Part shown: positions 1 through 14,001 of the stretch, piece after piece
Position numbering within the stretch: the first letter of the stretch is position 1
How the letters are laid out: every line of letters starts with the position of its first letter
NCBI GenBank assembly: GCA_037043015.1
Contig: CM073325.1
Span: forward strand, 12,255,001 to 12,319,000
Source of the DNA: Bryum argenteum
Lineage: Eukaryota; Streptophyta; Bryopsida; Bryales; Bryaceae
DNA length: 64,000 nt
Direction of reading: 5' to 3'
The notes under the pieces: generated by a model
What the model saw: only the letters and a program-made list of their open reading frames with translations
The model's database searches: none
Told to the model about the DNA's origin: nothing
Made by a program: the position numbers and the translations under genes

Positions 1-2058
1 AAGGCGATCCACCGTTTTGGCGTACTTGCTCCAGTGATTCCTGGAAGACGCTAAGATTCGTCAAGGATTTGACCAATCGTCATAGGATTTGAATCTTAAC
101 TATTCAGAGAACATTCTGCTTTGGTATTTTTAGTCCTTCACCATCGTTCTTTTTTATCACCTAGCGGTGCGATTGGATGTACGTGTATATTTTATTTGCA
201 GCGTTATAACTGTCTTGCTGCTCAGTTTCTTTCTTGAAGCTCTCGCCTCATCTCAAGCGTGCGGAGAGAATCTGATTGCTTTCGATAGAGGAGCCTGTTG
301 TATTCCACACGAGTTGAAGCGTTCTGTAGCGATAAATAGTCTGAAAGTGCTGTCCTTCGAGGTTACAGGGGATTGCAACTTTTATTGGAATTGATACTCC
401 TACACGGTATCAGTTTTGATGGTACTTGCCGGTGCTCGTGTTGCCCAGCAATACTTTCAATCTTTAAATAGAAATTCGTTAGATTTTATACGTTCTAGCG
501 TCTGTCTTTAGCTCCTTGAATATTCTTTTTCTTATTCTACCGACCTCTGCAGGTTTATGATTCAAACTGCCTTCGGACGACTTCGTATACAGACTCATGG
601 GCGATGATCTTCAAGGTATTCAGTCAATGTCTTTCTGTCAACTAAGGCTAAATCTCTGCTTCGTCGTGAACCACTTAGTACCGTTCAATCTGGTGTGTAG
701 CCTGGTTTGTAGGTGAGTGGTGAGTGCAGTACTTCTAAGCTGGCTGTCTGAGTACAAGTTCGAACTTTAGAAAGGACCATGTCAAGGTTGAATACTGTTC
801 TATCGAACCAGCAAACGAAACTGAATTTCACTTGTACATTCTCAATCAATGGACTTAGGCGGTGCGTATTATCAACGGCAAGGAACTTTCCAGTTGGAAT
901 GTGCTCGATTCATGTGTCTTGCGTACAAAGTCCGCTGTAAAGCGCTTGGGAAGACAGTGACGATCGTTTGTGTTTTCAAGTTTAGCCAAAGCTATCTCTG
1001 GCTTGTTATTGACGTTTGCCGGGGGATTAGGTCTGCAAATTACTCGTTGTCTACTGCTCGTGGGATGGACGGTAGTCTACTGATTTACGAGTCGTCTGTA
1101 TGAACTTTCGTCAAGACTCTGAAGCCTGTGACTGAGTAGGCATCGCTGTGTTAGGCGTTTCATAGAGAGCGTCACTTGTCCGCACTGCCTCATGCCTTAC
1201 AACAGGAGTTTCCCTTCAACGCAGCCATCTAAATACTAGGTGTTCCGCATCGTGCATGCTTTTCCAGTCCCTCGTCTGCGAAAGTAAGCAATGAACCTTC
1301 TACGATCGTTGACACACTGCTCTAAGATTTCTCGTGTCACTAGATAGAGAGAAATTATCCGTTCTTTTAGCATGCCACGTATACGCAGTACTTAGTGCAG
1401 CAAGACAAATCAGTTCGTGAATCGTGATGGATCCCGACTTCGTTGGTTGAAGTGATAACTATTAGCGATTGAAAAAGTGACTGACTAAAATCTGCATGCG
1501 GCCGTGCCTTCGATCTTCGGAGAATAAGTAGAATCCACGCAGAACGTGTATAATATGTATGTTGTGAACAGTCGTTCTTTGTAGATAGAGTGCTATCCGA
1601 AACTTCCCCCTCGGCGTCTTCTGTATCACTTTTCATGGCTAGATTCAAGGCTTTCGTACATAATATTTCTGACAATGTGCTACAGACAGGAAATAGTATC
1701 GCGGTTGTGCGTTAAGGAGCAATACATAGATAGTTTCAGGTCATAATTTAGCAGTTCCAATCGCGTACACCGTTGTCGTATGAGTCTGAAGTTCTTCATT
1801 TACTCGCTGGAAGTACAAAAAAAATGATATGAGCAGCACTGAATCGCACAGTTTTTTACTAATAACAGTGTTCTTGTTCAGCAGACTTCGTCGGTGACGA
1901 GTGAGTATCACTTCCTGTTACACGAAGTTCAGGAAGTTCCTGTTACTCGACAGGCTTTCATCGTTGCAAATAAGTCTCGGCACTTTTGGGTAACTGTCCT
2001 GCTTTCCTACTTGGATTGACGAAGGAGCGGTCCGTAGACCTGCTTCATCTCGACCTAA
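1..2058. other. 5' flank of AARE, no gene recognised
   Basis: About 2 kb with base composition close to the neighbouring gene. I see only short unrelated open frames and no domain signature, conserved splice pattern or RNA gene. The last few hundred bases presumably hold the AARE promoter and 5' leader, but I see no convincing TATA box. An upstream non-coding exon cannot be excluded. Confidence 0.5.
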
Positions 2059-5000
2059 ATGTCTGATGTATTCGATTCAAGCACCGCGCATTTCAAGATT
2101 TCCGAGAAAGAGGAAGTACTATTTGACATGAGTGTCCCTACGGATCCAGTATCGGAAGCACTTAAGAGCCGGCCTCTTGATGCAAGTGACACTACAGGCT
2201 CGACTGAAGTCAACGAAGCTACATTGTTGGATGCTTTTCTCTCTATTCCAAGTATTGACAAGGCGTGGACCAGTTCTTCATGGAGAGGTACGAAGGTCGA
2301 AAATGTGTAGTGGAGCGTGCTCCTCAATTCTGTATACTTTTTTTGGTTACACGCATGTAGATCTGCAACAGTGGTGGACAGGACGTATAGGTATTCGAGG
2401 GTGATACACATGTAGTCATTTACTTCCAACTTGATACTTACTGGAATTTGCTACTTGTCTGCGTTGAAGCGTGTTCTATGTTGCTCTGACTTGATTGTCA
2501 CAACATCACGGTTTTGAGCACCTGATTACTGTGATTTGTATGTCGATTTGTTCTGATGGTCAATTTTTTGTTGAGAAAGCCGAAATCATTACCGTACATG
2601 TCTGTGATTAGCTCTTTACCGAGGACCAGTAAAGATTTAAGGTTCTGGTCAGAGGACAGAGAATTTTCCAAGTCACGGATTTCCACCATCTTTTCGATTA
2701 CAGTTTGGAATATTGGAGCACGAATCCTTCTGTGACGCTAAATTTAGTCATTGAACAATGCGCAGGAGATGGCGGTTTTGATGTTATGGTGGAGATGAAC
2801 CAGCTTAATCTTACTGCGAATTCGAGACGCACATTTATGTCAACAGTTTTTATACCTGATCTGAAGCTTGCGAATACCACAGACTGCCGTTGGGCTCCAT
2901 TCCCCTTTGAGCTGAGCGGGGCTTCTCTTGTTATACCTTCGCCTACGGGCACGAGATTACTAATAGTTCGTAACAGTGATGTCAAGAGTAAAGCAAGCAA
3001 GACCAAGCTCGAGATTTGGGCGCAGGGACAACTTCTCAAGGAAATACATGTGCCCATGTCTATGCATGGCTCCGTATATACTGATGAGTGGTACATTTGC
3101 TTACCCCACGTCTACTGAAACTTGTTAGCTGTTTCTCAATTTCATATGTAGAATAATAATTCTTCTCAGCCTCGATCACATCCAGACGAATCATGCATCA
3201 ATGTCAAAAAAGGTCTGCTTCTGGACTCAGCCCTTGGAAAACTTCACAACAGGTTTCAAGGTGTTTCATGGAGCCAAGATGAAGCGTGCATCGCCTATGT
3301 AGCAGAGGAACCGGACAAACCAAGACCGACGTTCGGCCAAAAAGATACTCAGTCGGATCAAAGCAAAACTGATTTTCTTGGAGCAGGAGCTTGGGAAGGG
3401 CAAGGGGAATGGATCGAGGATTGGGGAGAGAACTACACGGCAATGAGAAGACCCATCCTTTTCGTAGTCAATGTGGAAAGGTACACGGAACGACACGCTA
3501 TCCAAAATCTGTCGGAAATTTTGAGAGGAAGAGTGGGGACCCTGCTTAATGACTCCAAGCCTTCGGACTCTTTTGTGAACTCAATTAGCTCCTGTTGATT
3601 CGTTCGTGATTAGAGTGGAATTCTCAAAAAGGAACTAACCAGTATGCAACTTCAGCTGAAATCAAGTGCTTAAGTATTAGAATGTAACTTCATACTTCAT
3701 TTGATCTTTATTTCTACTGATGTCACCTTTAGACCGAGTCACCTTACCGTGCTGATTTTGTCTTAATTCTCAGTGGAGTTGTGCAGACTGTTGAGGGCAT
3801 TCCTAAAGACGTGAGTGTTGGTCAAGTTGTGTGGGCTCCGCGAGTGACAGCATATGCACCTTCTCTTACAGAAATAAGAGTAGAGAATACACTCGTATTC
3901 GTCGGTTGGCCTTCCTTCTCTGCTAATTTTAATACCCCCCGAAAGCTTGGAATGGTATATTGTCACAATAAGCCGTGCTATCTTTACAGACTACAGGCTC
4001 CAGTTCCCGACAGGTATCCACTATCTTCAGACCAGCACTATATAGCGGTTGTATAGAACCATCGTACCGCATTTTCCGACGTCTATTCGTTTCATGATTT
4101 GTCTTGAATGGCCTGGACGGGTCTGTCTTGTGCATCTAATGGGTTGCTATATAACCACTAACCATGAATGTTGGGGTCCAGGAAACTTTCAGTTCCTCCA
4201 TCAGCTGTCAAGCTAACAGAAGGCATCACCAGCGCATTGTTTCCTCGTTTCAGGTTTGTCTTATTTCCAATCTAAACTCGTACATTTCCTGTATTAAGTA
4301 TAATGTTTGGCGGCCTTAAGGCATCCGATACTGTAGATTATATATTAGGAAACATGACAACAGTCAAGAGATTTTCGTTTTGAATTTTAATATCCTAACA
4401 TTTTTGACTCAAGTAAATATTTTATACTACAAAGTACAACGAAAACCCCGCCATCACATGGCTGCGGAGCGGTGATCATTGGCGTGTTCAGGGATCACTG
4501 AAGTGCTCATTCTTCAAAGTTCGAAAATAAAGTCTCAAGCTTTTCTTACGAACTACTTTGAGTTAACTAAGAAGTGGTATACGAGGACCAAGGGAAAAAA
4601 TCTGTCTTTGAGATTACCCATAGTCTTACTTACCTGAAATTGGTATGATGTTTTCAGTCCAAGCGGAAAGAAACTCGTGTTCTTGTCTTTCCAAGCAGCT
4701 GTTAACAGTGGCGTACATACTGCTACGACCTCACTGCACTCGATAAGCTGGCCAGTCGACGGGGCTCAGATCGAAAATGTGGTACCGTCTCGGCATTCAA
4801 AAGTTGCATGTTAGATACAGATAATAAATATTTGGGCATCGTTATATAGTCGACGTTACTAGATTGTAGTTAAAGGCTGTTTGTCTGGTACTAAACAGGT
4901 CCAAAGAACCTCCCACTAGATTTTGAGTTCATTACTTCGGCTCTTTCCACGATCACAAGTTCTCAGCTGAATTTGAATATACGGTCGACTTAGGTAGGAA

Positions 5001-8000
5001 CACATGACCGTCATACAGTTTCCATGCTTGCACCCCTATCTGGATTGCTTATGTTATCGAGTATATTATTCTAGCGCTAGTACTCTGTCAGTGCAATCGC
5101 CTTGCGGTCGTGAGCATTAATATCTAGATAATTGCACCTAGTAAAAGTAGTCAAGACTCCCTTTAAGAACGTTTGTTCTTCCAACGTTCTCCCTATCTAT
5201 TTCTGAATATTAGATATTTCTGCTCTTGTCATAAATTACAATCTTCTCGACAATATTTAGACTTTAGACTTCAGACAAAATCCAGAATTTAGACTTTCTA
5301 TGACTGCATGTAATGATTTCTTGAATTTCTCATTGCAAGCATGTTATGTCAAACTTTTTCAGGTTGAAGTTGTACAACGTGCAAACAACAACGATTTCCC
5401 TGGTCTATACTGTGCGGATCTTCTTATTAACCCATGGTTGGCCAACAGCTCCACCTTGTTCCTGACGTCAGTGTGGCGGAGCGAAGAGGTTATTCTTGCT
5501 GTTGACACTGAAAGGTAGTGAAGCTTTCAAAATGAGCAAGGTTTATTATTCTTAGTGGTTACTGTGTAGGCTTTTATTATTTCATCATAATGGATCAAAT
5601 TGATGTGTTTATAGTTGGAGGTATTCAGTTCCCATTAGAACGAAAGTTAATGTAGCTTCTCAAATCAATACACTAAAGTGTCATACTGTAAATTGATGCA
5701 GGTTTGGGGATATTCTAATCTTGTCAGTTTTGGTGCAGTGGGGATGTTAGAAGAGTCAGTCCTGCAAATTCATTATCATCATGGAAACTTCTCGGATTGC
5801 AATCCAGCGCCTTGCTAGCCGGTAATATTCCCTCACATTATCTAATTTCTCAGTTAGTTGTGGCCCCATAGTTGAGCCACTAGCAAGTCTTGCTGCTATA
5901 TTTGATTATATTGTACATGTGTATGCCTTTTTAATTCTTACGTCCTGTTCTTCCAAGAAGTTGGTGCTGATTTTTATGACCTTATCGATGGTTCGGTAGG
6001 AGAGCTCTCCAAAAGTCGGTCGAATAAATTACAGCAAAACTATAACGACAAGGTCATAAATTCCTGTACTTTTTGGTTTGATGGTTATGCAGTTGCAAGC
6101 TCTCCGAATGAACCGGACAACTTGATGCTCGGTAGACAAGTCGAGGCAGACAAAAGTTGGAGCTGGGTCAACATCAGTGTTCCATCACTAAAAGTTACTG
6201 AGAAGGTTTGCGCCATTTAAGTTTCCCCTTTGACACTTAGCTCTCAATAATTGTGATATTCTGTTTGTAATGTAACATCTGGAAACTACCACCTTGTACC
6301 AGAACTGAGTAAAAGCGTAAATCAGTTCCGGCTCATTGCTTGAAAGGAACACCAGTGAAGTATTTCGTAAATCATTTGCTCTTGATTAGATGATTATATT
6401 TAAGTAAACGTTTTCCTTCAGAGTTGTGACATGCATGCGAGCAGCCTGGCGGATTGTGAACTTGGAATAGATTATGCAGATCTTCATACTAATCGATATT
6501 TTAAAAGATTTTGTTCAGCGAAAGCTTGATCGTTGAAAAGGCTTTATATATGATTCGAGCTGCTTTATTGCTGCAACTTGCTCTGAGCAGGAAACTGCAT
6601 GCCTTAAAATATATTGCAGGTGCAGACATCAGTGAGAGATATGTTTTACAAAATTATTCAGATTCCGGTTCCACTTACCGAATCCAACAGTACTCTAACT
6701 GAAGGTATGTTGAGAGCTTGGAAAGGCTCATTCAATCTGGTCTCAAGGTTCATAGAATTTCTGCTTTAGTTTTTTATTTTGGGGTTCGTGAATCAGTTAT
6801 ATACAAATATTGCTCAGGTAACATGATACTTACGAATCGCTCTTTGAGTCCACAGGTGCAAGACAGCCATTCGAGGCCATCTTTGTTTCTCGAAGAAAGA
6901 GCTCCAGTAAAAAGGTCCAGAACAGACGTGGAAGCGGGATACAAAACAGTATTCCTCCACTTTTGGTTATTTTACATGGAGGACCTCATTCTATAGCACA
7001 ATCAAGCTTCTCTAAGCCCGCTGCATTCCTCTCGGCATTAGGATTTAGCCTTCTTCATGTAAATTACAGGTGCTCTTGTCCTATAGCCCTGTTGAGCTCC
7101 AGTTTTTTTGCTTTTCGGAGAAATTTTCTTGTTCTGAACTTGTGTATCATGTTTATGGCTGACAAAGTGATACACAATGAATTTGCACAAACAGTTGCTA
7201 AATATAAAGTTCATAAATTGAATGACGCAGAGGATCGGTTGGTTTCGGAGAGGAAGCTCTACAGTCTCTTCCTGGAAAAATTGGTCGGCAGGTGAGATAT
7301 TTTAACAATCATCATGCCTATAAGATCCATATATGGCTCTGCGGGTTTCAGTGACTACTCAATATATTCACAGTAGTGTCGTTTGAGAAACCTAAATCGT
7401 TAATACCATCAACATTACCGTACACCTTTTTCCCTACCTTGATTTAGCTCTTGTTGCGTTTTTCAATCTTAGATACTATTGGCTATTCACGGTGTGTTGT
7501 TCTGACAGTAAAAAGTTGTAATTATTAGGATGTGGGCGATGTGTTTGCTGCATTGAATCAAGTAATCAAGCTGGGATTGGCAGATCCTAATAAGATTTCT
7601 CTAATGGGTGGTTCCCATGGAGGCTTTTTGGTAGCACACCTTTTAGGACAGGTAAGTGCCTTCAGACAAGTTTCAGCCTTTTCTCATGATGTTACTTTTC
7701 TTCAAGGGGAAGGCGAATGCATAACTGGATCGTAGAATGTGATGGTTTCTGTGTGATTAATCAGCTAAACATGGTCAAAACAGCTTAAGTTCTCATATGC
7801 ACTCGGATTTTCTATGCGCAGGCACCTGATAAATTCAGAACGGGCATCTTAAGAAGCCCTGTCTGCAATCTTGCCGCAAATGTGGCTACCAGCGATATAC
7901 CTGATTGGAGTTATGTGGAAACCTTTGGAAAGGAAGGGCTCACCGCCTACTCAGAAGCACCTTCTGCAGAGGACCTAAGAGTTCTCTATCAGTGCTCACC

Positions 8001-8612
8001 CATAGCTCATGTTCACAAGGTCCAATTTTATCCTGTGCGATATCCAGTAGTATTGAAATCAGTAGTTGTCCATGAAGGCAATCTGGAGAAAAATCTTTCT
8101 ATTGCACCCTTCTGTGTTTGGGTTTCGTAACATGTGGGGAATCCTTCGATTTTGTAGGTGACAGTGCCAACTTTGTTCATACTGGGAGCTCACGATCGAA
8201 GGGTACCCGCGATTCCTAACGGGATACAGGTAGGCTTGATGAACGATCAATCTGCTCTTTAAATACTAGTGTTATTCATGCACAGCAAATTAGAACTTCA
8301 CAACCGTTATTATCTTCCTCATCGAATGTCATCGTTCAATTTTACAGTACGCACAAGCCTTGCGAGCACGAGGATTGGAGGCTAAGATTTTTGTCCTCGA
8401 TGATCAACACTCTTTAGAAAGGTAGTACCCATTTTAATTGCTCGTCTTTCGGTGCAATATTCACTTGTATCATCTTGCTCGATTAAAAAATGAGTAACTA
8501 TCAGACATAATTCATTTAGCATTTTTACTAATTGACTTCATGCGAATGCAGACCTCAAACGCAGTTCGAAGGGTACTTAAATATTGGACTCTGGCTGAAA
8601 AGGTTCAAGTAG
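2059..8612 (+). CDS. AARE: Acylamino-acid-releasing enzyme (acyl-peptide hydrolase), complete, 17 exons
   Basis: Serine peptidase of family S9 (prolyl oligopeptidase clan) that removes N-acylated residues from short peptides and oxidised proteins; in plants it acts in cytosol and plastid. Exons: 2059-2287, 2766-3090, 3253-3480, 3774-4013, 4182-4253, 4658-4781, 5363-5514, 5739-5821, 6093-6205, 6620-6704, 6856-7069, 7231-7291, 7529-7651, 7822-8019, 8158-8229, 8348-8421, 8552-8612. All junctions are GT-AG and keep phase, giving 817 residues, close to plant AARE length. The N-terminal beta-propeller has plant-family words such as IPSIDKAW, WAPFPFE, HGSVY and AYVAEEP. The C-terminal alpha/beta-hydrolase has LHGGPHS, the nucleophile motif GGSHGG (Ser about 671), GAHDRRVP (Asp about 762) and DDQHSLE (His about 794). 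The exon 2 acceptor at 2766 was chosen because only it matches the phase of exon 1. The frame looks intact; the start could lie a little up- or downstream. Confidence 0.96.
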
Positions 8613-10139
8613 CAACACATGACAAGAAAAAACCTTTCATAGCTACAAACTTTCAGCTTTTCAACTTCAACGCATGATGTACATATCTTGATGAAGCGGG
8701 TTGTGCTAAATCTCTGAGTCCACTCATCATCTCACAAGCTGTAATATAGCCAAAGACAGGTCAAAGGTAGGGATTTTACTTCACTTTGAGCGAGCTCAGG
8801 CACCTAGTGGAAATTTGATTTTCTATAATTTCTCTGTAAAGCTGGTGTACAATGATTTTTCTGGGTATCAGGGGCAGAATCATTACAATAGTCAGCATAG
8901 AGTGTATGTTCAAGCCAGTGGATATGAATGAATTTCTGTGCATATTCTCTTCAGCACCAACTAGGTGGATGTGTTGTGCTTTCATTTATGTGAAAGTATG
9001 GTATCTCACCTAAAAAATCAGAAAATTTGTTGAATGTTTGAATCGTTTAGAAAGAGTTGTATTGATTACATCGGTGAAGTAGCGTATGTTTTTCATACCT
9101 TTTATAATATCTAATTCGCAAAACAATAGATAAAGAAGCTTGTTAGTGGTTGATGATGAAGCAACATATGTTCATCCAACAATCCTTAACACGCTCCCAC
9201 AATTCTAATATTTCTTTGGGAGGTCTCTCACATTGGTTAAGAGGAAGTTTTTAACCTCTGAATGGTTTGACTCATTGGTAACCACTCTATTTAATGATAA
9301 TTGGATTCCTTAAGCTCCTAGGCCTGACATGATTCTTCTTCCAAGAAAGCGGAAATTGCTTTTTGGAATTTTCGCAGGGAGAAAATTCAGCCAACTTTGA
9401 CAATTATAATCTCAAAATTGGAGAAAAATTAACGGTTCAAATTTGACATTCAAGAAAAGGGTCAAGTTAACTTCAAGATCCTACGGTTGGATCTTCTAAT
9501 CAATGCTTAGATTGAGTTTCTTTGCACCTGAAGTAGAAGAAGGTTCTTTTTGATAATTTAAACAATTTTGTATCAAGGACCTTTAGGGGTTAACTTGAGT
9601 TTTTTCCCACTCATAATCTTATAACTCTCGGAGTAATAAGATTATACAACTTACTTCAATTACATTTACAAATTTAGGTATGTCAAGATATAAGAATTTA
9701 TATGTGCAATTTATATTTTTTATAATATGGAATACACGAAGAGAGAGTTGTAGACAAGAATGATCTTTGTCATTCTTCACCTTTATCTCTCTAAAATGGA
9801 AAGACGTCTAATCATCTCTTTGTTGATCTACCTTTCCATTCTCTAAGTCTATTTGTCTGTACATTTCACAACGTTTGCATTCTACTTATTCTTCTTAAAG
9901 TCATTTTACATCCTATTTAGCTTTTAAGTCTAAAAAAGGCTTCTTCCACACTACATAGCCCCCTTAGGCTTGACTCCTAACAGGCCATGCTTGTCCCTTA
10001 AGAATGTGTCTTATTTTGTCTTCAATGTAGTTGTTTGTTGCTTTAAGAAGTCTTTTTTTATCTTCAAATGATCATAGATGATGTAGTAAATTGTTCATAC
10101 TGCTCCTTCCTCCTTCTCTCTTGTTTCTTAATTATTGTA

Positions 10140-10225
10140 AAGTTCTATGAACTTTCTTTTGTTTCTTGTTTCTTGATTGTACAAGTTCATGTACTTTCTT
10201 TTGTTTCTCGTTTCTTGATTCGAAC
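10140..10225. repeat. Two tandem copies of a 43-bp unit
   Basis: Two adjacent pyrimidine-rich 43-bp copies (10140-10182 and 10183-10225) share the core ACTTTCTTTTGTTTCT with a few substitutions. This is a local duplication with no coding role visible. Confidence 0.8.
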
Positions 10226-11085
10226 TTTCCAATTAATCATTGTAGGTGAGACCATTTGTCTCTATTTATACATATGATTACACTTGTTACTTGTCATAAC
10301 TTTTGTTTAACAATCTCTCATAAGATTTACTTATTCTTAAAAAATGTATTCACTTACTCACATATTTTCTCTTGGCAATGAACTCTCAGCAATTTGATAT
10401 TCTCTCCTTAATTTTTTCTTTACTCGAACTGACTCTTACAGCTCTCAACTTTGGACAACTTAATTTTCTCTCTTGTTTTATTCATTTTTTTCTATTTTTC
10501 TTTCTTTAATCATATTTTGACTATATTCTTATTAAAAGTTCCAAACATGACTTTTGACTTGTTCGCACATGGAGGTCCGGTCTGGGTTGAAAAGCCTCCT
10601 AACTGTTTAAGCTTCAATCTGAGACTGAAGTTTTCACACCTGCGACAACAAATGTATTTAAAAAGTCATTTGTGGGGCCCATTTGTGCACGTTAAGTGAT
10701 CTAGGTAGTTAATTCTAGATTACACCAATTCCTCTTACTTGTTTACGTCATGCAGAAGTTAAAGAACATTTACAATATGCAGAGGGCGGGCATGCATGGA
10801 AATCGATGCAATATTGCTGAAAGGCGTTGATTCACTTGAGTTTTCTATCTTGCTTGCAAACTGCACACGGTTGAGAAGCTTGAAGTTCACAAATACTGAA
10901 ACATACTACCGAGACACGGAATCACATCACCGAATCCTCTCCCACAAAGTGAAAGCTTGCACCGCGAAGTGCACACATTAGGTTGCAGGTTGGGCAAATA
11001 ATGATTGAGCTGCGTAACTGTAGCACCAAACTTTAGTTTTCAATAATTTAATCTATTTTTTGAAGATGCACTACATGCTCAATCT

Positions 11086-11147
11086 GATCTCTCATTATGC
11101 TAACTGCTGCAGCTATGATCTCTCATTATGCTATCTGCTGCAGTTAC
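11086..11147. repeat. Two tandem copies of a 31-bp unit
   Basis: Copies at 11086-11116 and 11117-11147 share GATCTCTCATTATGCT and CTGCTGCAG with three or so differences. Confidence 0.8.
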
Positions 11148-11224
11148 GCTCGATGCCACGAGGGAAAGTTACACAAAAACAGGAACCAAATGTGAACGGC
11201 TTTTTTCGTAAGTGCTGAAAAACT

Positions 11225-11296
11225 GCAGTTTTCTTTTCTCCTACCTGCAAGTGCGAACTTCCAGTTTTCTATTCTCCCACCTGCAAGTGCGAACTG
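11225..11296. repeat. Two tandem copies of a 36-bp unit
   Basis: Copies at about 11225-11260 and 11261-11296 share ACCTGCAAGTGCGAACT. Together with the 31-bp pair just upstream, this is a small cluster of slippage-type duplications. Confidence 0.8.
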
Positions 11297-13298
11297 GACA
11301 TTTATCTCACAAACACTAAACTTATATTTATCACATTTTTTTTCTCACTTAAAGCTCTCATTCCTTTAGATTCTCTCATTTTCTCTTTGAACGCTCATTT
11401 TTTCTTTAAGTTCACACTTTTCCTTAAATCACTTATTATGTATTTTTACTCCTTTTCTCTCAATTACTTAAAAACTCACTTAGTACTATTAGAATTTATG
11501 ATCTTATTATTTAAATAAGAATGCATGGGATTACTATTGTTCTCCTCTCAAAACATATTTTGCAATTTCCACTAACTTCATTATCATGTTTCCTCTTAGT
11601 TTTTCCTCTCAATTTCTTAAGAGTCTTCATTTTTTTCAAAAGTAAATTTGACTGTTAATGTAACTTAATTTTGTCAATTTAAAGCTTATCCTTTCTCTCT
11701 CATCCATTGGCTTCCATCAACTTTTCACTTCTTTCTTTCATTCATTAATGTTTTGTTTTATTAATAATTTATTCAATTTATCCATTTATCATGTTTTTAT
11801 TTATTTTTCATGTTTTTTTTATTATTTGAATTTATTATTTTTTTCCATTTATCATGTTTTCTTTATTATTTGAAGTTATCATGTATTTTTTATTTATTTA
11901 TTTATTATGTTTTCTTTATTTTGTGCTTGAGATTGGATATGCTCTTAAAAGGTTATAATAATGTCTTTAACAATGACATTAACAACTAGAGTCGGTCTAC
12001 TTGACTTGACCGAGAATATTTGGTTGTTGAGAAGTTTACTTCGTGTACTTGACTTGAGAAAGTTTGGACTTAATCGATCCAACTCTACACTTTGTGCTTT
12101 TGAACTGTTGAAGGTTCATTATTACATGTTGAAATTGGGTTGTTTTAGAGTCTAGTCGACTTACCAAAAAGAAATAACTTAGATATTTTGTATCAAAAAA
12201 TAAACTTCTACTTTTCCAACTCTTGTTCTCTTCGAGTGTACTTACTGTTCAGTCGACCTTTTTTCTCTCACTTACTTTGTGTGCTTGATTCGTGACTTGC
12301 TTGTATTTTATGTCAACTTGACTCCAGAATTCCCCATTCTCACTGTTGACTTGACCTTCTTGTTTTAACGAGATCATGCATTAATTACACAGAGTGTTTG
12401 AATTCTATCACAATCTAACCAGTGTACTTGACACAGCTATTTTTTCTTTCAATGGTGTGGTACTTCTTGACTTCTTCTTCAACATTCACTCAACAAACTT
12501 GTGCAAAACAAATATGAGCAAAAGTTTAAACTAATTTGCATTGAAAAACGTTAAAAAGTGGATGTGTTTAAAAATAATAGAGTTTTTGCATGTAAACTGA
12601 TAGTGTCTGCGTAACCTACATGAAGTATGGGGCTCTCAGACCTACTTTGTATAAAAGTCTACTTGTCTAACTTAGGAGTTGAGTCCACTACGCCAGCCAG
12701 TTTCGATTCTTGTCTTTGCGTAATAGCTGCTTGCGAATTTCTTATGTCTCTAACTTGATAATAGCCTTGCGCACTTCATCGTCTTCCATCATCTTCGAGT
12801 TCCTTCACCGCTGCACCTTCAACCACTTATCAATAGCGATCTTCCTTCTGCTATTAAATTCGTTGATGAAGCAACAGTGAGCACTATAAATGAAATGACT
12901 CCTCACGACCACTTCGATCATGCGATTTCATCTCGTACATCGACACTGCAACTTCTAAGAAAGTTGAAACTCCGGCTTCAACTGTACGAATTTGTTCACG
13001 TTGATTTGCACATTATAGAGCTTGCACATAATACTTAAAAACTCGATGAAAACTGCGGCTTTGAAGGACACAGGCAACAAGACTTTTTGCACACTACATT
13101 GATCTATTAAAGAATGATATTTTTTGCCACAAGTATAAATTGTCCTGTTGCGGCAACAATACATTAAATATCATTGTTCCGCGAAGGAATTATTTTATTT
13201 CAATCTAAGTTGGTTTTAGTATTCATAAACATTATTTTCTAATTTTTAAAATTTTTACCTTGAAAGTCTGTGTAGGTAGCGAGCGTAAAAGTACCATA

Positions 13299-13377
13299 TA
13301 TAAGGTGTTCTTTTAAATATAAAGAACACCTTATAACAATAAAAAAGAAGAAACTAATGGGTGTCCATTAGTTTCTT
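13299..13377. repeat. Two adjacent perfect hairpins
   Basis: The first stem has 15-bp arms at 13299-13313 and 13321-13335 with a 7-nt loop. The second has 13-bp arms AAGAAACTAATGG (13348-13360) and its complement (13365-13377) with a 4-nt GTGT loop. Both are perfect. The words TTATAACAATA flank the second hairpin on both sides, so it may be a small inserted or templated unit. They lie in AT-rich DNA, and no gene end is evident that they could terminate. Confidence 0.85.
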
Positions 13378-13528
13378 GTTTATAACAATAATAGGATTTA
13401 GTTATCTTAAGTTGGTTGATTTACTTTGGATAAAAAGAACTTACTTTTACGATGATATGAACTTTATAGATATGTATAACAAACCACTGCAATGACCAAT
13501 TTATTTTAGTTTTGTTTTTATTTGTGCA

Positions 13529-13953
13529 TAATTTTCTAATGCTCTTCTTTATATGTTTTAGAGCAGGTTCAACGATTATAACATTAACTTAACTTTAGTG
13601 AATTGACCTAATTTGGATTTTAAAAACTCAACTTTGATAATGATAACAACAACTTTCTTGTTAATAAATTTTATTTGTCAATGGTATTGCTTTAATATGG
13701 ATGCAGAGCTCCAAGTATAGTGTATTTCTTCTTTGTATATATAATTTTCTAATGTTCTTCTTTATATGTTTTAGAGCACGTTCAACGATTATAACATTAA
13801 CTTAACTTCACGAAATTGACCTAATTTGAATTTTTAAAACTCAACTTTTATAATGATAACTAGAACTTTATTGTTTATAACTTTTATTTTGTCAGTGGTA
13901 TTGCTTTAATATGGATGCAGAGATCCAAGTATAGTGTATTTCGTCTTTGTATA
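13529..13953. repeat. Tandem duplication, ~212-bp unit x2
   Basis: The block starting ATAATTTTCTAATG at 13529 is repeated from 13741 with about 90% identity by eye, including the shared words AACGATTATAACATTAAC and ATGGATGCAGAG. The second copy runs almost up to the GIY-YIG relic, so the duplication may include part of its intron or 5' region. Confidence 0.85.
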
Positions 13954-14001
13954 TATTTTTGGTGTAGCTAGTCCAATCGGCTTTATTTATTATCTTTGCA
14001 G

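Larger units (their letters stand above)
8613..13298. other. AT-rich intergenic region with small duplications, no intact gene
   Basis: The 3' flank of AARE runs into about 4.7 kb of AT-rich DNA. I see no intact gene. Scattered GC-richer islands look like old coding fragments. At 10796-10981 (+) there is a leucine-patterned stretch (ILLANCTRLRSLKF) that could be a leucine-rich-repeat remnant. At 12670-12960 (-) there is a charged stretch (MEDDEVRKAII) interrupted by stops. Neither can be assigned. Confidence 0.5.

Noticed and set aside
2055-2429. 124-codon minus-strand frame
   Set aside because: Antisense shadow of AARE exon 1.
10796-10981. Leucine-rich-repeat-like plus-strand fragment
   Set aside because: Only one leucine pattern over about 20 residues; too short to call.
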